Shown: piece by piece, positions 8,977 through 17,266 of the stretch
Numbering within the stretch: position 1 is the first letter of the stretch
Layout: each line of letters starts with the position of its first letter
Assembly (NCBI GenBank): GCA_016707605.1
Contig: JADJHJ010000002.1
Coordinates: 1-64,000, forward strand
DNA length: 64,000 nucleotides
Source of the DNA: Candidatus Promineofilum glycogenicum
GTDB taxonomy: Bacteria > Chloroflexota > Anaerolineae > Promineifilales > Promineifilaceae
Reading direction: 5' to 3'
Notes under the pieces: model-generated
The model's database searches: none
The model's input: only the letters and a program-made list of their open reading frames with translations
Told to the model about the DNA's origin: nothing
Program-made: the position numbers and the translations under genes

Positions 8977-9915
8977 ATGCGACGCAAAGGGTTGTGGATT
9001 GTCCTCCGGTCATCGTTGTCTTGCTGGTCCTGGTCTACGGCAGGGGCCAGTTGGTACTTCTCCGAAATCCTGCTCAACGGGCCAACCGAAACCATCGCCG
9101 AGGCGCGAGCCGAGGGCGACACGCCGGCCACTACCGGGTTACCGGAGCCGGAAGAGGTGCGGATCGACACAGGTGAGGTAACGTTGGCCGGCTGGTACTT
9201 CGACAACCCGGCCGACGCCGGCTGCGGCCTGCTCTTCCTCCACGGCTTCACCGGCACGCGCTACCACGCCCTCAACTGGGCGCCGCTATTCTGGGAGCGC
9301 GGCTGCGATATCCTGGCCTACGACCACCGCGGCCACGGCGACAGCAGCCCCGCCTTCCACACCTTTGGCTTCTACGAGAAGCAGGACGCCCTGGTCGCGC
9401 TTGACTGGTTCGGCCAACGGGCCGGGCTGGAGCGGTCGCAGATCGGCGTGTTTGGCGTGTCTTATGGCGCGGCCACGGCGCTGCAACTGGCCCCACTGGC
9501 CCCCGACCTGGCCTTCGTCGCCGCCGACTCAGCCTACAGCGAGATGGAAGAGATCGTGGGCTATCAGGCGCGGCAGATGTTCCCCACGCTCGCGCCAATC
9601 GTGCTGCCCGGCGCTCTGGCTGTCGCCGAGTTGCGCGCCGACTTCGACGTGCAGGCCGTCGCCCCGGAGCGAACCGTGGCCGAGGCGCAGATGCCCATCC
9701 TGCTCATCCACTCCCTGACCGACGAGTACACCTTCTCCACCCACTCCGAGGACATCTACGCCAACAGCGACCCCAGCCGGACCGTGCTGCACCTGACCGA
9801 CTGGGGCGCGCCCCACGCCCGCGACATCCTGACCGACTTTGACGCCTATCGCCAACTAGTCAACGACTTCCTGGCTCAGTTCGCGCCGGCGTTCGGACGG
9901 TCGCCCACATCGTGA
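8977..9915 (+). CDS. membrane-anchored alpha/beta hydrolase, paralog 2 (anchor scrambled by compensating frameshifts)
   Basis: A 312-residue protein closely related to its upstream neighbour: LFLHGFTGTRYHAL, YDHRGHGDSSP, nucleophile elbow GVSYGA, HSLTDEYTF and APHARDI. The open frame keeps a start at 8977. However, residues 11-24 (RSSLSCWSWSTAGA) are hydrophilic, while the next frame over the same bases (about 9014-9048) reads VIVVLLVLVYG, which matches the paralog's anchor. One lost and one gained base around 9012 and 9050 would restore a transmembrane helix. So either the anchor is lost and the protein is soluble or mislocalised, or the consensus has two indels. The substrate is unknown. 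Confidence 0.75.
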   Translation: MRRKGLWIVLRSSLSCWSWSTAGASWYFSEILLNGPTETIAEARAEGDTPATTGLPEPEEVRIDTGEVTLAGWYFDNPADAGCGLLFLHGFTGTRYHALNWAPLFWERGCDILAYDHRGHGDSSPAFHTFGFYEKQDALVALDWFGQRAGLERSQIGVFGVSYGAATALQLAPLAPDLAFVAADSAYSEMEEIVGYQARQMFPTLAPIVLPGALAVAELRADFDVQAVAPERTVAEAQMPILLIHSLTDEYTFSTHSEDIYANSDPSRTVLHLTDWGAPHARDILTDFDAYRQLVNDFLAQFAPAFGRSPTS

Positions 9916-9925
9916 CCGAACGGCA

Positions 9926-11272
9926 ATGGACACTGCCGGCCGCCCTGGGCCCTGGCCGTGGCCCGGGTTGGTCGCCTTCGTCGGCGGCGGCGGCAAGACG
10001 AGCCTGCTGTTCGCCCTGGCCGAGTCGTTGCCCGGTCGCGTCGTCATCACCACCACCACGCGCATCTTTGCCGCGCAGATGCGGCTGGCCCCGGCCGTTG
10101 TCTACGCCGATGACCTCTCCCGGCTGGGGGAGCTGCTGGACGCCCACGGCCGCTGCCTCGTCGTCGGCCACGTGGACGGCGACAAGGCGCGCGGCGTGGC
10201 CCCCGACCTGCCCGCCCGCCTGCTGGCCCGGCCTGACGTGGACGCCGTGGTGGTCGAGGCCGACGGCTCGCGCATGCGCCCGGTGAAAGCCCCAGCCGAG
10301 CACGAGCCGGTCATCCCGCCGGAGACAACGCTCGTCGTGCCGGTCGCCGGGCTGGACGCGCTGGAAGGGCCGCTCGCTGAGGTGGCGCACCGGGCGGAAA
10401 TTGTGAAGAGAATTAGGAATTACGAATTAGGAATTAGGAATGAAGAGCAGGAGAGCGTCCCCTCGCCCCTTGGGAGAGGGTTAGGAGAGGCGCCGCCCTC
10501 GCCCTCCGGGAGGGTAGGAGGTCTGACGCTCAGGGAGGAGTGGCTGACACCCCGCGGGCCTGGCGCAGCTGTTGACCCATCCCGAAGGCGGACTGAAGGG
10601 CGTGCCCCACGGGGCGCGGGTGGTGGTGTTCCTGAACAAGGTGGAGAGCGAGGCGCGGCTGGACGCAGCGCGGGCCGCGGCGCGGCTGATGCTGGGCGAG
10701 CCGCGGGTGGATCGCGTTGTGCTCGGCGCGGCGCGAACGGCCGCGCCGGTGCGCGAGGTGTGGCGGCGGGTGACGGCCGTTGTACTGGCCGCCGGCGAGT
10801 CGCGGCGCATGGGACGCAACAAGATGCTGCTGCCCTGGGGCGAGTCGACCGTACTGGGCCGGACGCTGGACAATGTGCGCGCTTCGGTCGTCAGTGATGT
10901 CATTGTTGTCACCGGGCATGAGCGGGAAGAGGTGGAGGCGGTTGTCGCCTCCCCCCGCCACCGAAGCCATCCTCGTCGTCCTAGGCGATCAGCCGATGGT
11001 CGGGCCGGAGACGCTCGACCACCTTCTGACCGCCTATGCCGCCTCTCCAGCCGGCCTCGTCGCCCCCTATGTCGGCGAGCGCCGCGGCAACCCTGTTCTC
11101 ATCGACCGTCGCTACTTCGCCGAACTGCTGGCCCTGCCGCCGGAGGCCGCGCCGCGCGCGTTGCTGGGCCGCCACGCCGATGACGTGCTGGCCGTCGCCG
11201 TGGACAGCGAGGCCGTTCTGCACGACCTCGACCGGCCCGAAGAGTATGCCCACCACCGGCCGGCAGAATTGA
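9926..11272 (+). pseudogene. yqeC-mocA fusion: selenium cofactor protein plus molybdenum cofactor cytidylyltransferase, frameshifted
   Basis: The N-terminal part (9926 to about 10400) is YqeC-like: P-loop VAFVGGGGKTSLLFALAE, VVITTTTRIFAAQM, VVVEADGSRMRPVKAPAEHE. It resumes one frame over at about 10562 (LAQLLTHPEGGLKGVPHGAR, VVVFLNKVES). It continues without a stop into a MobA-like nucleotidyltransferase (VTAVVLAAGESRRMGRNKML, 10774 on), then shifts again near 10950-10962 to AILVVLGDQPMVGPETLDHL and ends at 11272. Between EEVEAVVAS and ATEAILVVLG the usual 25-30 residues with the WAEGMSASL-type motif are missing. Repeats occupy 10413-10530 in frame. MocA-type enzymes load CMP on molybdopterin; this copy looks non-functional. 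Confidence 0.75.
10413..10530. repeat. R5 and R8 dispersed repeats inside yqeC
   Basis: 10413-10441 has the GAATTAGGAATTACGAATTA type unit (family R5, also at 53878-53966). About 10455-10525 has a palindromic CCCTCGCC...GGGAGAGGGTTAGGAG unit (R8). Both are translated in the yqeC frame without a stop and lie just before its first frameshift. Confidence 0.7.
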
Positions 11273-11378
11273 ACACAGATGACGCGGATTGACGCTGCTA
11301 AGAAAAAGAAACCACAGATGACGCAGATTCCACGATGTTCGCTTTGCAATCCACTGAAATCGGTGATCTGTGGTTTCC
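11268..11378. repeat. R1 inverted repeat (degenerate copy)
   Basis: Left arm 11308-11330 (GAAACCACAGATGACGCAG), right arm about 11356-11378 (GATCTGTGGTTTCC). A partial extra unit, ACACAGATGACGCGGATTG, sits at the mocA stop codon (11270-11290). The right arm lies just upstream of the next gene's promoter. Confidence 0.7.
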
Positions 11379-11393
11379 TCTTCTCGCTTTCGG

Positions 11394-11421
11394 TTGTCCC
11401 ACTTCTGCGGAGTGTTACAAT
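11394..11421 (+). promoter_or_regulatory. promoter of the metallopeptidase gene
   Basis: TTGTCC (11394-11399), a 16-bp spacer and TACAAT (11416-11421). The expected start is near 11428, which leaves a short leader holding the AAGGGAGC Shine-Dalgarno. Confidence 0.55.
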
Positions 11422-11443
11422 CGGCGAACCGCAAGGGAGCAAG

Positions 11444-12001
11444 ATGAGCGACGCCACTGAAGAGGAGTGGCCGATCGAAATCATTCGCAGCGCCCAGCGG
11501 CGCAAGACTGTCAGCGCCCGGCTCGAAGCGGGCACGCTCATCATCCGCGCCCCGGAGGGGTTGAGCGACGCCGATCTGGCTCCCATCATCGATGGTCTGC
11601 GCCGCCGCCTGCGCAAGCGCAATCGCTCGGCGTCGCTATCGGACGAACTGCTGGAGAAGCGGGCCCAGGAGTTGAACCGCAAGTACTTCGGCGGCCAGTT
11701 GCGCTGGCGGTCGGTGCGCTACGTCACCAACCAGAACAGCCGCTTCGGCAGTTGCACGCCCGAAGACGGCACCATTCGCCTCAGCCACCGGCTGGCCACT
11801 ATGCCCGTCTGGGTGCGCGACTACGTTCTCGTCCACGAGTTGGCCCACCTGATCGAAGGCAACCACGGCAAGCGCTTCTGGAAGCTGGTTAACCGCTACC
11901 CGCTGACCGAACGCGCCCGCGGCTATCTGATGGCCGTGGGGCTGGAAGAGCTGGAAGGCAACGAAGTGGACGGCGCGACCCCGCCGGTCGATCCTGACTA
12001 G
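11444..12001 (+). CDS. M48/YgjP-like metallopeptidase domain protein (DUF45)
   Basis: A 185-residue protein. The catalytic zinc motif HELAHLIEGNHGKRFW has His131, Glu132 and His135, with His141 in the conserved N-H-G. The N-terminal half has the family's basic strand (RRKTVSARLEAGTLIIRAPE), and NSRFGSCTPEDGTIRLSHRL precedes the motif. The family (YgjP/WrpA) has unknown substrates and sometimes accompanies restriction or repair genes; here it stands alone. The ATG at 11444 is chosen because AAGGGAGC lies just upstream and a promoter fits. The longer open frame runs back into the R1 repeat and is spurious. Confidence 0.85.
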   Translation: MSDATEEEWPIEIIRSAQRRKTVSARLEAGTLIIRAPEGLSDADLAPIIDGLRRRLRKRNRSASLSDELLEKRAQELNRKYFGGQLRWRSVRYVTNQNSRFGSCTPEDGTIRLSHRLATMPVWVRDYVLVHELAHLIEGNHGKRFWKLVNRYPLTERARGYLMAVGLEELEGNEVDGATPPVDPD

Positions 12002-12095
12002 GCCGCAGCCGATCTACGGTGCAGCCACTTCGGAACTGGGCCGCAGCTACGTTGCAGAAGTGCGGCACTCAGAAAGTGCGACGCACGCACGCTTT

Positions 12096-12587
12096 TTACT
12101 TCGCCAATTGGCGGTAGCCGCGGTTCCAGTAGAGCAGTGGTTTCACGTCCGGCCGGGCCACGCCGCTGGCCTGCACTTCGCCGATGTAGATGGTGTGTGT
12201 GCCGGCCGAGAAGCGGGAGTAGACGGTGCAGTCCAGCCAGGCCAGGGCGTCGCTCAGGATGGGCGCGCCGGTGGCGGCCGTCGTCCACTCCCCGGCCCCA
12301 AAGCGGTCTTCATCCTTCAGCCAGGCAAAGCGGTTGGACAACTCCATCTGATCGTGGCCCAGAATGTTGACGGCGAAGCTGGCTCCGGCCGCCTCCAGCA
12401 AGGTGTAGGCCGTCGCCCGATGGTCAATCGACACCAGCACCAGCGGCGGCTCCGGCGAGACAGAGGCGAACGAGGATACGGTCAGGCCGTGGACGACCTC
12501 GGCCGCGGGCGACTGGATGGTGACGATGGTCACGCCCGATGGGAAGTGACGCATCACGTCGCGAAAACTCTCCGACGAAACAGGCAT
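12096..12587 (-). CDS. flavin reductase-like protein (FMN-binding split barrel)
   Basis: A 163-residue protein with the flavin reductase domain over nearly its whole length: FRDVMRHFPSGVTIVTIQSP, GLTVSSFASVSPEPPLVLVS (flavin loop) and FAVNILGHDQMELSNRFA, ending with HTIYIGEVQA. Such enzymes reduce FMN or FAD with NAD(P)H, often for two-component monooxygenases, or act on F420; no partner oxygenase is nearby. A CTGGAG Shine-Dalgarno precedes the ATG at 12587. The upstream flank is an inverted repeat (12610-12698). The 94-bp stretch between its stop and the metallopeptidase stop (12002-12095) shows nothing coding. Confidence 0.85.
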   Translation of the reverse strand: MPVSSESFRDVMRHFPSGVTIVTIQSPAAEVVHGLTVSSFASVSPEPPLVLVSIDHRATAYTLLEAAGASFAVNILGHDQMELSNRFAWLKDEDRFGAGEWTTAATGAPILSDALAWLDCTVYSRFSAGTHTIYIGEVQASGVARPDVKPLLYWNRGYRQLAK

Positions 12588-12609
12588 TTGATTCTCCAGG
12601 AACTATTTA

Positions 12610-12698
12610 TCCGCAGATTAAGCAGATTGGGCAGATTTAAGAAGCAAGAGCAATCAAGCACTCTCTTACAATCTGCCTAATCTGCCTAATCTGCGGAT
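12610..12698. repeat. R1-related inverted repeat (CAGATTAAGCAGATT variant)
   Basis: Left arm about 12610-12640, right arm about 12668-12698 (ATCTGCCTAATCTGCGGAT). The unit differs from the ACACAGATTTCACAGATT copies but has the same architecture of three AGATT steps. It separates two minus-strand genes. Confidence 0.7.
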
Positions 12699-13657
12699 CA
12701 TATCTCTTCTATCGACGGCAGCTTAAGTGCGCGGCGGACGACGGGGGCGATGTCGGTCAGGTCGTGGATGGTCGCGGCGTGGGCGGCGTGGTCGCGGCCG
12801 ACCAGGATCGTCGGCACGGCGTTGCGCGTGTGCTGGCGGTGCCCCTTCTCCTCCAGGTTGCCGTGGTCACTGGTCAGGATGAGCAGGCCGTGGGCGTCAT
12901 CCCATTCGGCCAGCAGCCCGCCCACCACGGCGTCGATCAGCTCCAGGTGGGCCACGGCCTCGTCCAGCCCGCCACGATGGCCGATCTGATCCGTCGGCCA
13001 ATGCTCGAAGAAGCTGAACTCGTAACTTGTGGCGATGGCGGCGATGCGCCGGCCGGCCTCGTCCGGCGAGAGGACGGGCACGTCGCTGTAGCCGAGATGG
13101 TCGCGCCAGCCCTGGGCGGTGAAGTCGGGGCTGACGGCCCGCCCGGCGCGCAGGTCGCCGGCGTTCAGTAGCGACAGTCCGGCCGCGGTCGCCGCCAGGG
13201 GCACGGCCGACAGCAGCCGCTTGCCGCTCGCGACGGCAGCGAAGTAGCCCGCCGGATAAGGGGTGATCAGCGCCGCATGACCGCCGGCAGCCACAACCTC
13301 GCTGAACAGCGTCCCGGCGCGAATGACCTCGGCCACCGCGCCGTTGGGCTTGGGGCCGTAGTGTTCGCCGACCAGGGCGGGCACGTTGCGCCCGGTGAGG
13401 ATCGTCGCCTGGCCGGTGGCGCTCTGCGGCCGGCCGGGCAGGCCCAAGGTGGCATCGGTCGGGATCAGCGACGCTCGTGGCGCGATAATCGGCCCGCGCT
13501 CGGCCAGGAACCAGTCCGCGCCCAGCAGGCCGGTCAGGTTGGGCAGTCGCGCCGCAGCGAACGGGTTGGCCGTCGCGTCCGGCCCACCCAAACCGACGCC
13601 GTCCAGGAAGAAGATGTGGACAAAGGATCGTTCCGCCGTTGTCACGCGCTGGAGCAT
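12698..13657 (-). CDS. alkaline phosphatase superfamily metalloenzyme (iPGM/phosphopentomutase-like)
   Basis: A 319-residue protein. The N-terminal FFLDGVGLGG has the metal/nucleophile Asp of the superfamily, SATGQATILTGRN resembles the nucleophile loop, and ILTSDHGNLEEKGHRQHTRN supplies the DHG and second metal site. Members include phosphoglycerate mutase, phosphopentomutase and nucleotide pyrophosphatases. The exact activity cannot be assigned and the length is short for iPGM. I start at the ATG of 13657: TAGGAT (minus strand, 13671-13666) ends 8 nt before it and no Shine-Dalgarno exists, so it is probably leaderless. The longer frame would overlap the divergent arfB start. Confidence 0.7.
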   Translation of the reverse strand: MLQRVTTAERSFVHIFFLDGVGLGGPDATANPFAAARLPNLTGLLGADWFLAERGPIIAPRASLIPTDATLGLPGRPQSATGQATILTGRNVPALVGEHYGPKPNGAVAEVIRAGTLFSEVVAAGGHAALITPYPAGYFAAVASGKRLLSAVPLAATAAGLSLLNAGDLRAGRAVSPDFTAQGWRDHLGYSDVPVLSPDEAGRRIAAIATSYEFSFFEHWPTDQIGHRGGLDEAVAHLELIDAVVGGLLAEWDDAHGLLILTSDHGNLEEKGHRQHTRNAVPTILVGRDHAAHAATIHDLTDIAPVVRRALKLPSIEEI

Positions 13658-13665
13658 GGTTGATA

Positions 13666-13671
13666 ATCCTA
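13666..13671 (-). promoter_or_regulatory. -10 box of a probable leaderless promoter
   Basis: TAGGAT on the minus strand, 8 nt upstream of the ATG at 13657. No clear -35 element. Confidence 0.4.
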
Positions 13672-13717
13672 GCATAAGGGCCGTGATCGTCCTACGTCGC
13701 GGCCCAGTCATTTCATT

Positions 13718-14152
13718 ATGGAAGAAGCTGATCTAATCCTGATCAACGAACAGTTGGCTCTGCCGGCGGCCGAGCTACAGTTTCGCTTCACCACCGGCGG
13801 CGGCCCCGGCGGCCAGCACGTCAACAAGACGGCCACGCGGGTGACGCTGCTGTTCGACGTGGCCGGCTCGCCCAGCCTGGACGAAGCCACGCGGGCGCGG
13901 CTGCTCGACCGCCTGGCGTCGCGGCTCGACCGGCGCGGCGTGCTCCACATTGACGTACAGGAGTCGCGCAGCCAGTGGCAGAACCGCGAGACGGCCGTGG
14001 CGCGGCTCCAGTCGGTGCTGGCCGCGGCGCTGGTGGAGCAGGCCGAGCGCCGCCCCACCCGCCCCAGCCGTCGCGCCCGCCAGCAGCGCCTCGACGACAA
14101 GAAGCGCCGCAGCACCGTCAAACGCCAACGGCAACAACGTTGGGGAGACTAA
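13718..14152 (+). CDS. arfB: ArfB/YaeJ peptidyl-tRNA hydrolase, ribosome rescue
   Basis: A 144-residue protein. FRFTTGGGPGGQHVNKTATR carries the class I release-factor GGQ at residues 31-33, which hydrolyses peptidyl-tRNA on stalled ribosomes. The C-terminal 40 residues are very basic (RRARQQRLDDKKRRSTVKRQ), matching the tail that enters the empty mRNA channel in ArfB. The length matches the family. It is divergent from the phosphatase-superfamily gene with a 60-bp gap and convergent with clpC across an R1 palindrome that can act as a two-way terminator. I see no clear Shine-Dalgarno before the ATG at 13718. Confidence 0.9.
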   Translation: MEEADLILINEQLALPAAELQFRFTTGGGPGGQHVNKTATRVTLLFDVAGSPSLDEATRARLLDRLASRLDRRGVLHIDVQESRSQWQNRETAVARLQSVLAAALVEQAERRPTRPSRRARQQRLDDKKRRSTVKRQRQQRWGD

Positions 14153-14160
14153 AGAAGTAA

Positions 14161-14230
14161 GAAACCACAGATTACACAGATTTCGCAGATTTAAGAATGA
14201 ATCTGTGAAATCTGTGTAATCTGTGGTTTC
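14161..14230. repeat. R1 inverted repeat (near-perfect copy)
   Basis: Arms GAAACCACAGATTACACAGA... (14161-14192) and its complement ending TAATCTGTGGTTTC (about 14199-14230). It lies exactly between the converging stop codons of arfB and clpC and can form a long hairpin in both transcripts. Confidence 0.9.
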
Positions 14231-14238
14231 TTTCTACT

Positions 14239-16713
14239 TTAAGCGGCCTCGATCAACTCTTCGACCGGCTGCGGCACGGGGCCGCTTTCCAGGAGGAGGA
14301 AGTCCAACTGGTCGTCGACCACGTCAATGCGCACGCGGTCGCCACTCTTGAACTCGCCGCGCAGCAGGCGCACCGACAGCGGGCTTTCGACGTAGCGCTG
14401 GATGGCCCGCTTGAGCGGACGCGCGCCGAAGTCCTTATCGAACCCCTGTTGCGCCAGCCAGCGCTGCGCCGGCTCGGTCAACTCGATGCTCAGGTTGCCC
14501 TGCTCGGCCAGCCGCAGTTGCACGTCCTTCACCTGGAGCTTGACGATCTCGACCACGTCCGCCTCCGACAGCGGCTCGAAGATGATGATCTCGTCAATGC
14601 GGTTGATGAACTCCGGCCGGAAGGTCTGCTTCAGGGCCTCCTCGATGCGCTTGTGATCCTCGCGCTCGGCGGCGGCCATGCCGGCAAAGCCCAGCGCCCC
14701 AGAGCGCTTGACGAACGAGGTGCCGACGTTGCTGGTCATGACGATGACGGCGTTGCGGAAGTTGACCACGCGCCCCTGGCCGTCGGTCAAACGGCCATCG
14801 TCCAGCAGTTGCAATAGCGAGTTCCACACGTCGGGGTGGGCCTTCTCGATCTCGTCAAACAGCACCACCGAGTACGGCCGGCGGCGCACCTGCTCGGTGA
14901 GCTGCCCGCCCTGCTCATAGCCGACGTAGCCCGGCGGCGCGCCGAAGAGGCGGCTGACGGTGTGCTGCTCGCGGTACTCGCTCATGTCGACGCGGATGAG
15001 CGCCTCTTCGTCGTCAAAGAGAAACTCGGCCAGCGCCTTGGCCAGCTCCGTCTTGCCGACGCCGGAGCTGCCCAGGAAGATGAAGGAGCCGATGGGCCGG
15101 CGCGGGTCGCTCATCCCGGAGCGGCTGCGGCGAATAGCATCGGCCAGCGCGGCGATGGCCCGCTCCTGGCCGACAATGCGCTCGTGCAGGCGATCCTCCA
15201 TGTGCAGTAGCTTCTGGGCCTCAGTCTCCATCATCTGCGAGATGGGGATGCCCGTCCACGAGGCGATGACCTCGGCCACGTCGCGCTCATCCACGATCTC
15301 GTCCAACCGCTGCTCACCGCGCCAGGCGTCGCGCCGGGCGTTGAACTCCGTCTCCAGCCGCAAGCGCTCAGCCTTGCTGACCTGCGCCCGCTCGTAGTCG
15401 CGGGCGGCGCTGGCCTCTTCCTCGCCGGCCAGCAACTTGTCGATCTCCGTCTTGAGCGTCTTCAGTTCCGGCGGCAGGGTGTGCAGGGCCACGCGCAACT
15501 TGGCCGCGGCCTCGTCCATCAGGTCGATGGCCTTGTCGGGCAGGCGGCGGTCGGTGACGTAGCGCGACGACAGCTTGGCCGCGGCGACGATGGCCGCGTC
15601 GGAGTACTGCACGTTGTGGTGAGCCTCGTAGCGGTCGCGCAGGCCGCGCAGCATCTCGATCGTCTCGTCCAGGCTCGGCTCGTCGACGAACACCGGGGCG
15701 AAGCGGCGCTCCAGAGCGGAGTCGCGCTCGACGTACTGGCGATACTCGTCCAGCGTCGTCGCGCCGACGCACTGCAACTCACCCCGAGCCAGGGCCGGCT
15801 TCATCATGTTGCTGGCGTCCATCGCCCCCTGGGCCGAACCCGCGCCGACGACGGTGTGTAGCTCGTCAATGAAGAGAATGATCTCCCCCTGGGCGCGCTG
15901 AATCTCTTCCATCGCCGCCTTCAGCCGCTCCTCGAACTCGCCGCGGAAGCGGCTGCCGGCGATCATCGCCCCCAGGTCGAGGGCCACAACGCGCTTGTTG
16001 AGCAGGTTCTCCGGCACGTCGCTGACGATGATCTTCTGCGCCAGCCCTTCGACGATGGCCGTCTTGCCGACGCCCGCCTCGCCGATGAGGACGGGGTTGT
16101 TCTTGGTGCGGCGGCTGAGCACCTGGATGACGCGCAGGATTTCGGAGTCGCGGCCGATGACCGGGTCGAGACGGCCGTCGCGGGCCATCTGCGTCAGGTC
16201 GCGGCTGTACTTCTCCAGCGTGCGGTAGCGGCTTTCGGCCTGGCGGTTGGTCACCCGCTGGCCGCCGCGCAACTCCTGGATGGTGGCCAGCACGGCGTCG
16301 CGGGTGATACCCAACTCCTGCACGATGCGCGCCGATGGCGTGTTGCGCTCGCTCAGGATGGCCAGGAAGATGTGTTCGGTGGAAATGAACTCATCCTTCA
16401 GGCGGGTGGCCTCGCCCTGTGACAGTTCCAGCACGGTGCGGATGCGTGGGGTGTAGTAGACCTGACCCACGCCGCCGCCATAGACCGAAACGCGCGGGCT
16501 GGCGCGCAGCTCGCGGTCGAGTCGCTCTTGCAGCAGCGCCGTATCGGTGTTCAGCGCGGCCAGAATCTGGGGTACGGCGCCGTCTTGTTGCTCCAACAGC
16601 GCCAGGAATACGTGTTCGGTGTCGACCTGGGAGTGGCCGTAGCGCTGGACGATCTCATAGGCTCGCGCGGCGGCATCCTGGGCCCGTTCCGTAAAACGAT
16701 CAAATCGCATCAT
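14239..16713 (-). CDS. clpC: ClpC/ClpA-family AAA+ unfoldase
   Basis: An 824-residue HSP100 protein. Two Clp-N repeats (about 5-145) are followed by NBD1 with Walker A GEAGVGKT (211-218) and Walker B LFIDEL (280-285). A short middle segment (about 410-465) rather than the long ClpB coiled coil comes next, then NBD2 with GSSGVGKT (548-555) and VVLFDE. The short linker favours ClpC, which feeds unfolded proteins to ClpP; ClpP is not in the window. A ClpP-binding loop was not resolved. The start MMRF could be either Met; AAGGAA lies about 10 nt upstream. A TATACT box at 16758-16753 is a candidate -10. No CIRCE element is visible. Confidence 0.9.
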   Translation of the reverse strand: MMRFDRFTERAQDAAARAYEIVQRYGHSQVDTEHVFLALLEQQDGAVPQILAALNTDTALLQERLDRELRASPRVSVYGGGVGQVYYTPRIRTVLELSQGEATRLKDEFISTEHIFLAILSERNTPSARIVQELGITRDAVLATIQELRGGQRVTNRQAESRYRTLEKYSRDLTQMARDGRLDPVIGRDSEILRVIQVLSRRTKNNPVLIGEAGVGKTAIVEGLAQKIIVSDVPENLLNKRVVALDLGAMIAGSRFRGEFEERLKAAMEEIQRAQGEIILFIDELHTVVGAGSAQGAMDASNMMKPALARGELQCVGATTLDEYRQYVERDSALERRFAPVFVDEPSLDETIEMLRGLRDRYEAHHNVQYSDAAIVAAAKLSSRYVTDRRLPDKAIDLMDEAAAKLRVALHTLPPELKTLKTEIDKLLAGEEEASAARDYERAQVSKAERLRLETEFNARRDAWRGEQRLDEIVDERDVAEVIASWTGIPISQMMETEAQKLLHMEDRLHERIVGQERAIAALADAIRRSRSGMSDPRRPIGSFIFLGSSGVGKTELAKALAEFLFDDEEALIRVDMSEYREQHTVSRLFGAPPGYVGYEQGGQLTEQVRRRPYSVVLFDEIEKAHPDVWNSLLQLLDDGRLTDGQGRVVNFRNAVIVMTSNVGTSFVKRSGALGFAGMAAAEREDHKRIEEALKQTFRPEFINRIDEIIIFEPLSEADVVEIVKLQVKDVQLRLAEQGNLSIELTEPAQRWLAQQGFDKDFGARPLKRAIQRYVESPLSVRLLRGEFKSGDRVRIDVVDDQLDFLLLESGPVPQPVEELIEAA

Positions 16714-16840
16714 TACTTAGTTCCTTGTGGTGGTGGGTTGCACCAAAGCATCAGTATAGCCGGCGATGATTGGATTCGCGTAAATATAGGCCATGAACCT
16801 GACAATGCGATGAACGATCCACGGCCGTCTATAGCCTACT

Positions 16841-17266
16841 CTACAGTACGCGAATGCCCTCCTCGCCGTCGTAGCCGTCGCCCCAGGCCATGATCTTGAA
16901 CGGGGTGATCTCGATCAGCCGCCAGTCGGCCGTCTCGTCATAGCGAAAGTCCCACTCATACTTGTGGTAGAAGTGCTCGGCCAGGCCGTCGATTTGCCCC
17001 CTGGTCGCGGTGTGGGCCTCGCCTTCGATGACGATGACGTTGGCCGCGTCGGGCAGGGCCAGGGCGACGTTCTGGTTCTGGATGAGGTTGGTGAACTTCT
17101 GCGTGGCGCTACCGGTGCAGACGTAGAGCCGCTCGTCGAGCCAGACGTACCACAGGGGAACGAGATGCGGCCGGCCGTCGCCGCGAACCGTGGCCAGCCA
17201 GATGGTGCTTTCACGGCTCAACCGGGCTTCGATGGCCCGCCAGCGAGCGGGGTTGCGTCGTCTCAT
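16841..17266 (-). CDS. pyridoxamine 5'-phosphate oxidase-family protein
   Basis: A 141-residue split-barrel protein: STIWLATVRGDGRPHLVPLW near residues 20-39, then LYVCTGSATQKFTNLIQNQN, VALALPDAANVIVIEGEA and the C-terminal PFKIMAWGDG. This pattern fits the PPOX class that binds FMN, heme or F420; the ligand and substrate cannot be assigned. Its first 4 bp overlap the last 4 of murI, so it is the distal gene of the murI operon. The region 16714-16840 upstream of clpC holds only that gene's leader and promoter. Confidence 0.75.
   Translation of the reverse strand: MRRRNPARWRAIEARLSRESTIWLATVRGDGRPHLVPLWYVWLDERLYVCTGSATQKFTNLIQNQNVALALPDAANVIVIEGEAHTATRGQIDGLAEHFYHKYEWDFRYDETADWRLIEITPFKIMAWGDGYDGEEGIRVL

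Noticed and set aside
16714..16840. CIRCE/HrcA operator upstream of clpC
   Set aside because: No TTAGCACTC-N9-GAGTGCTAA-like palindrome is present.
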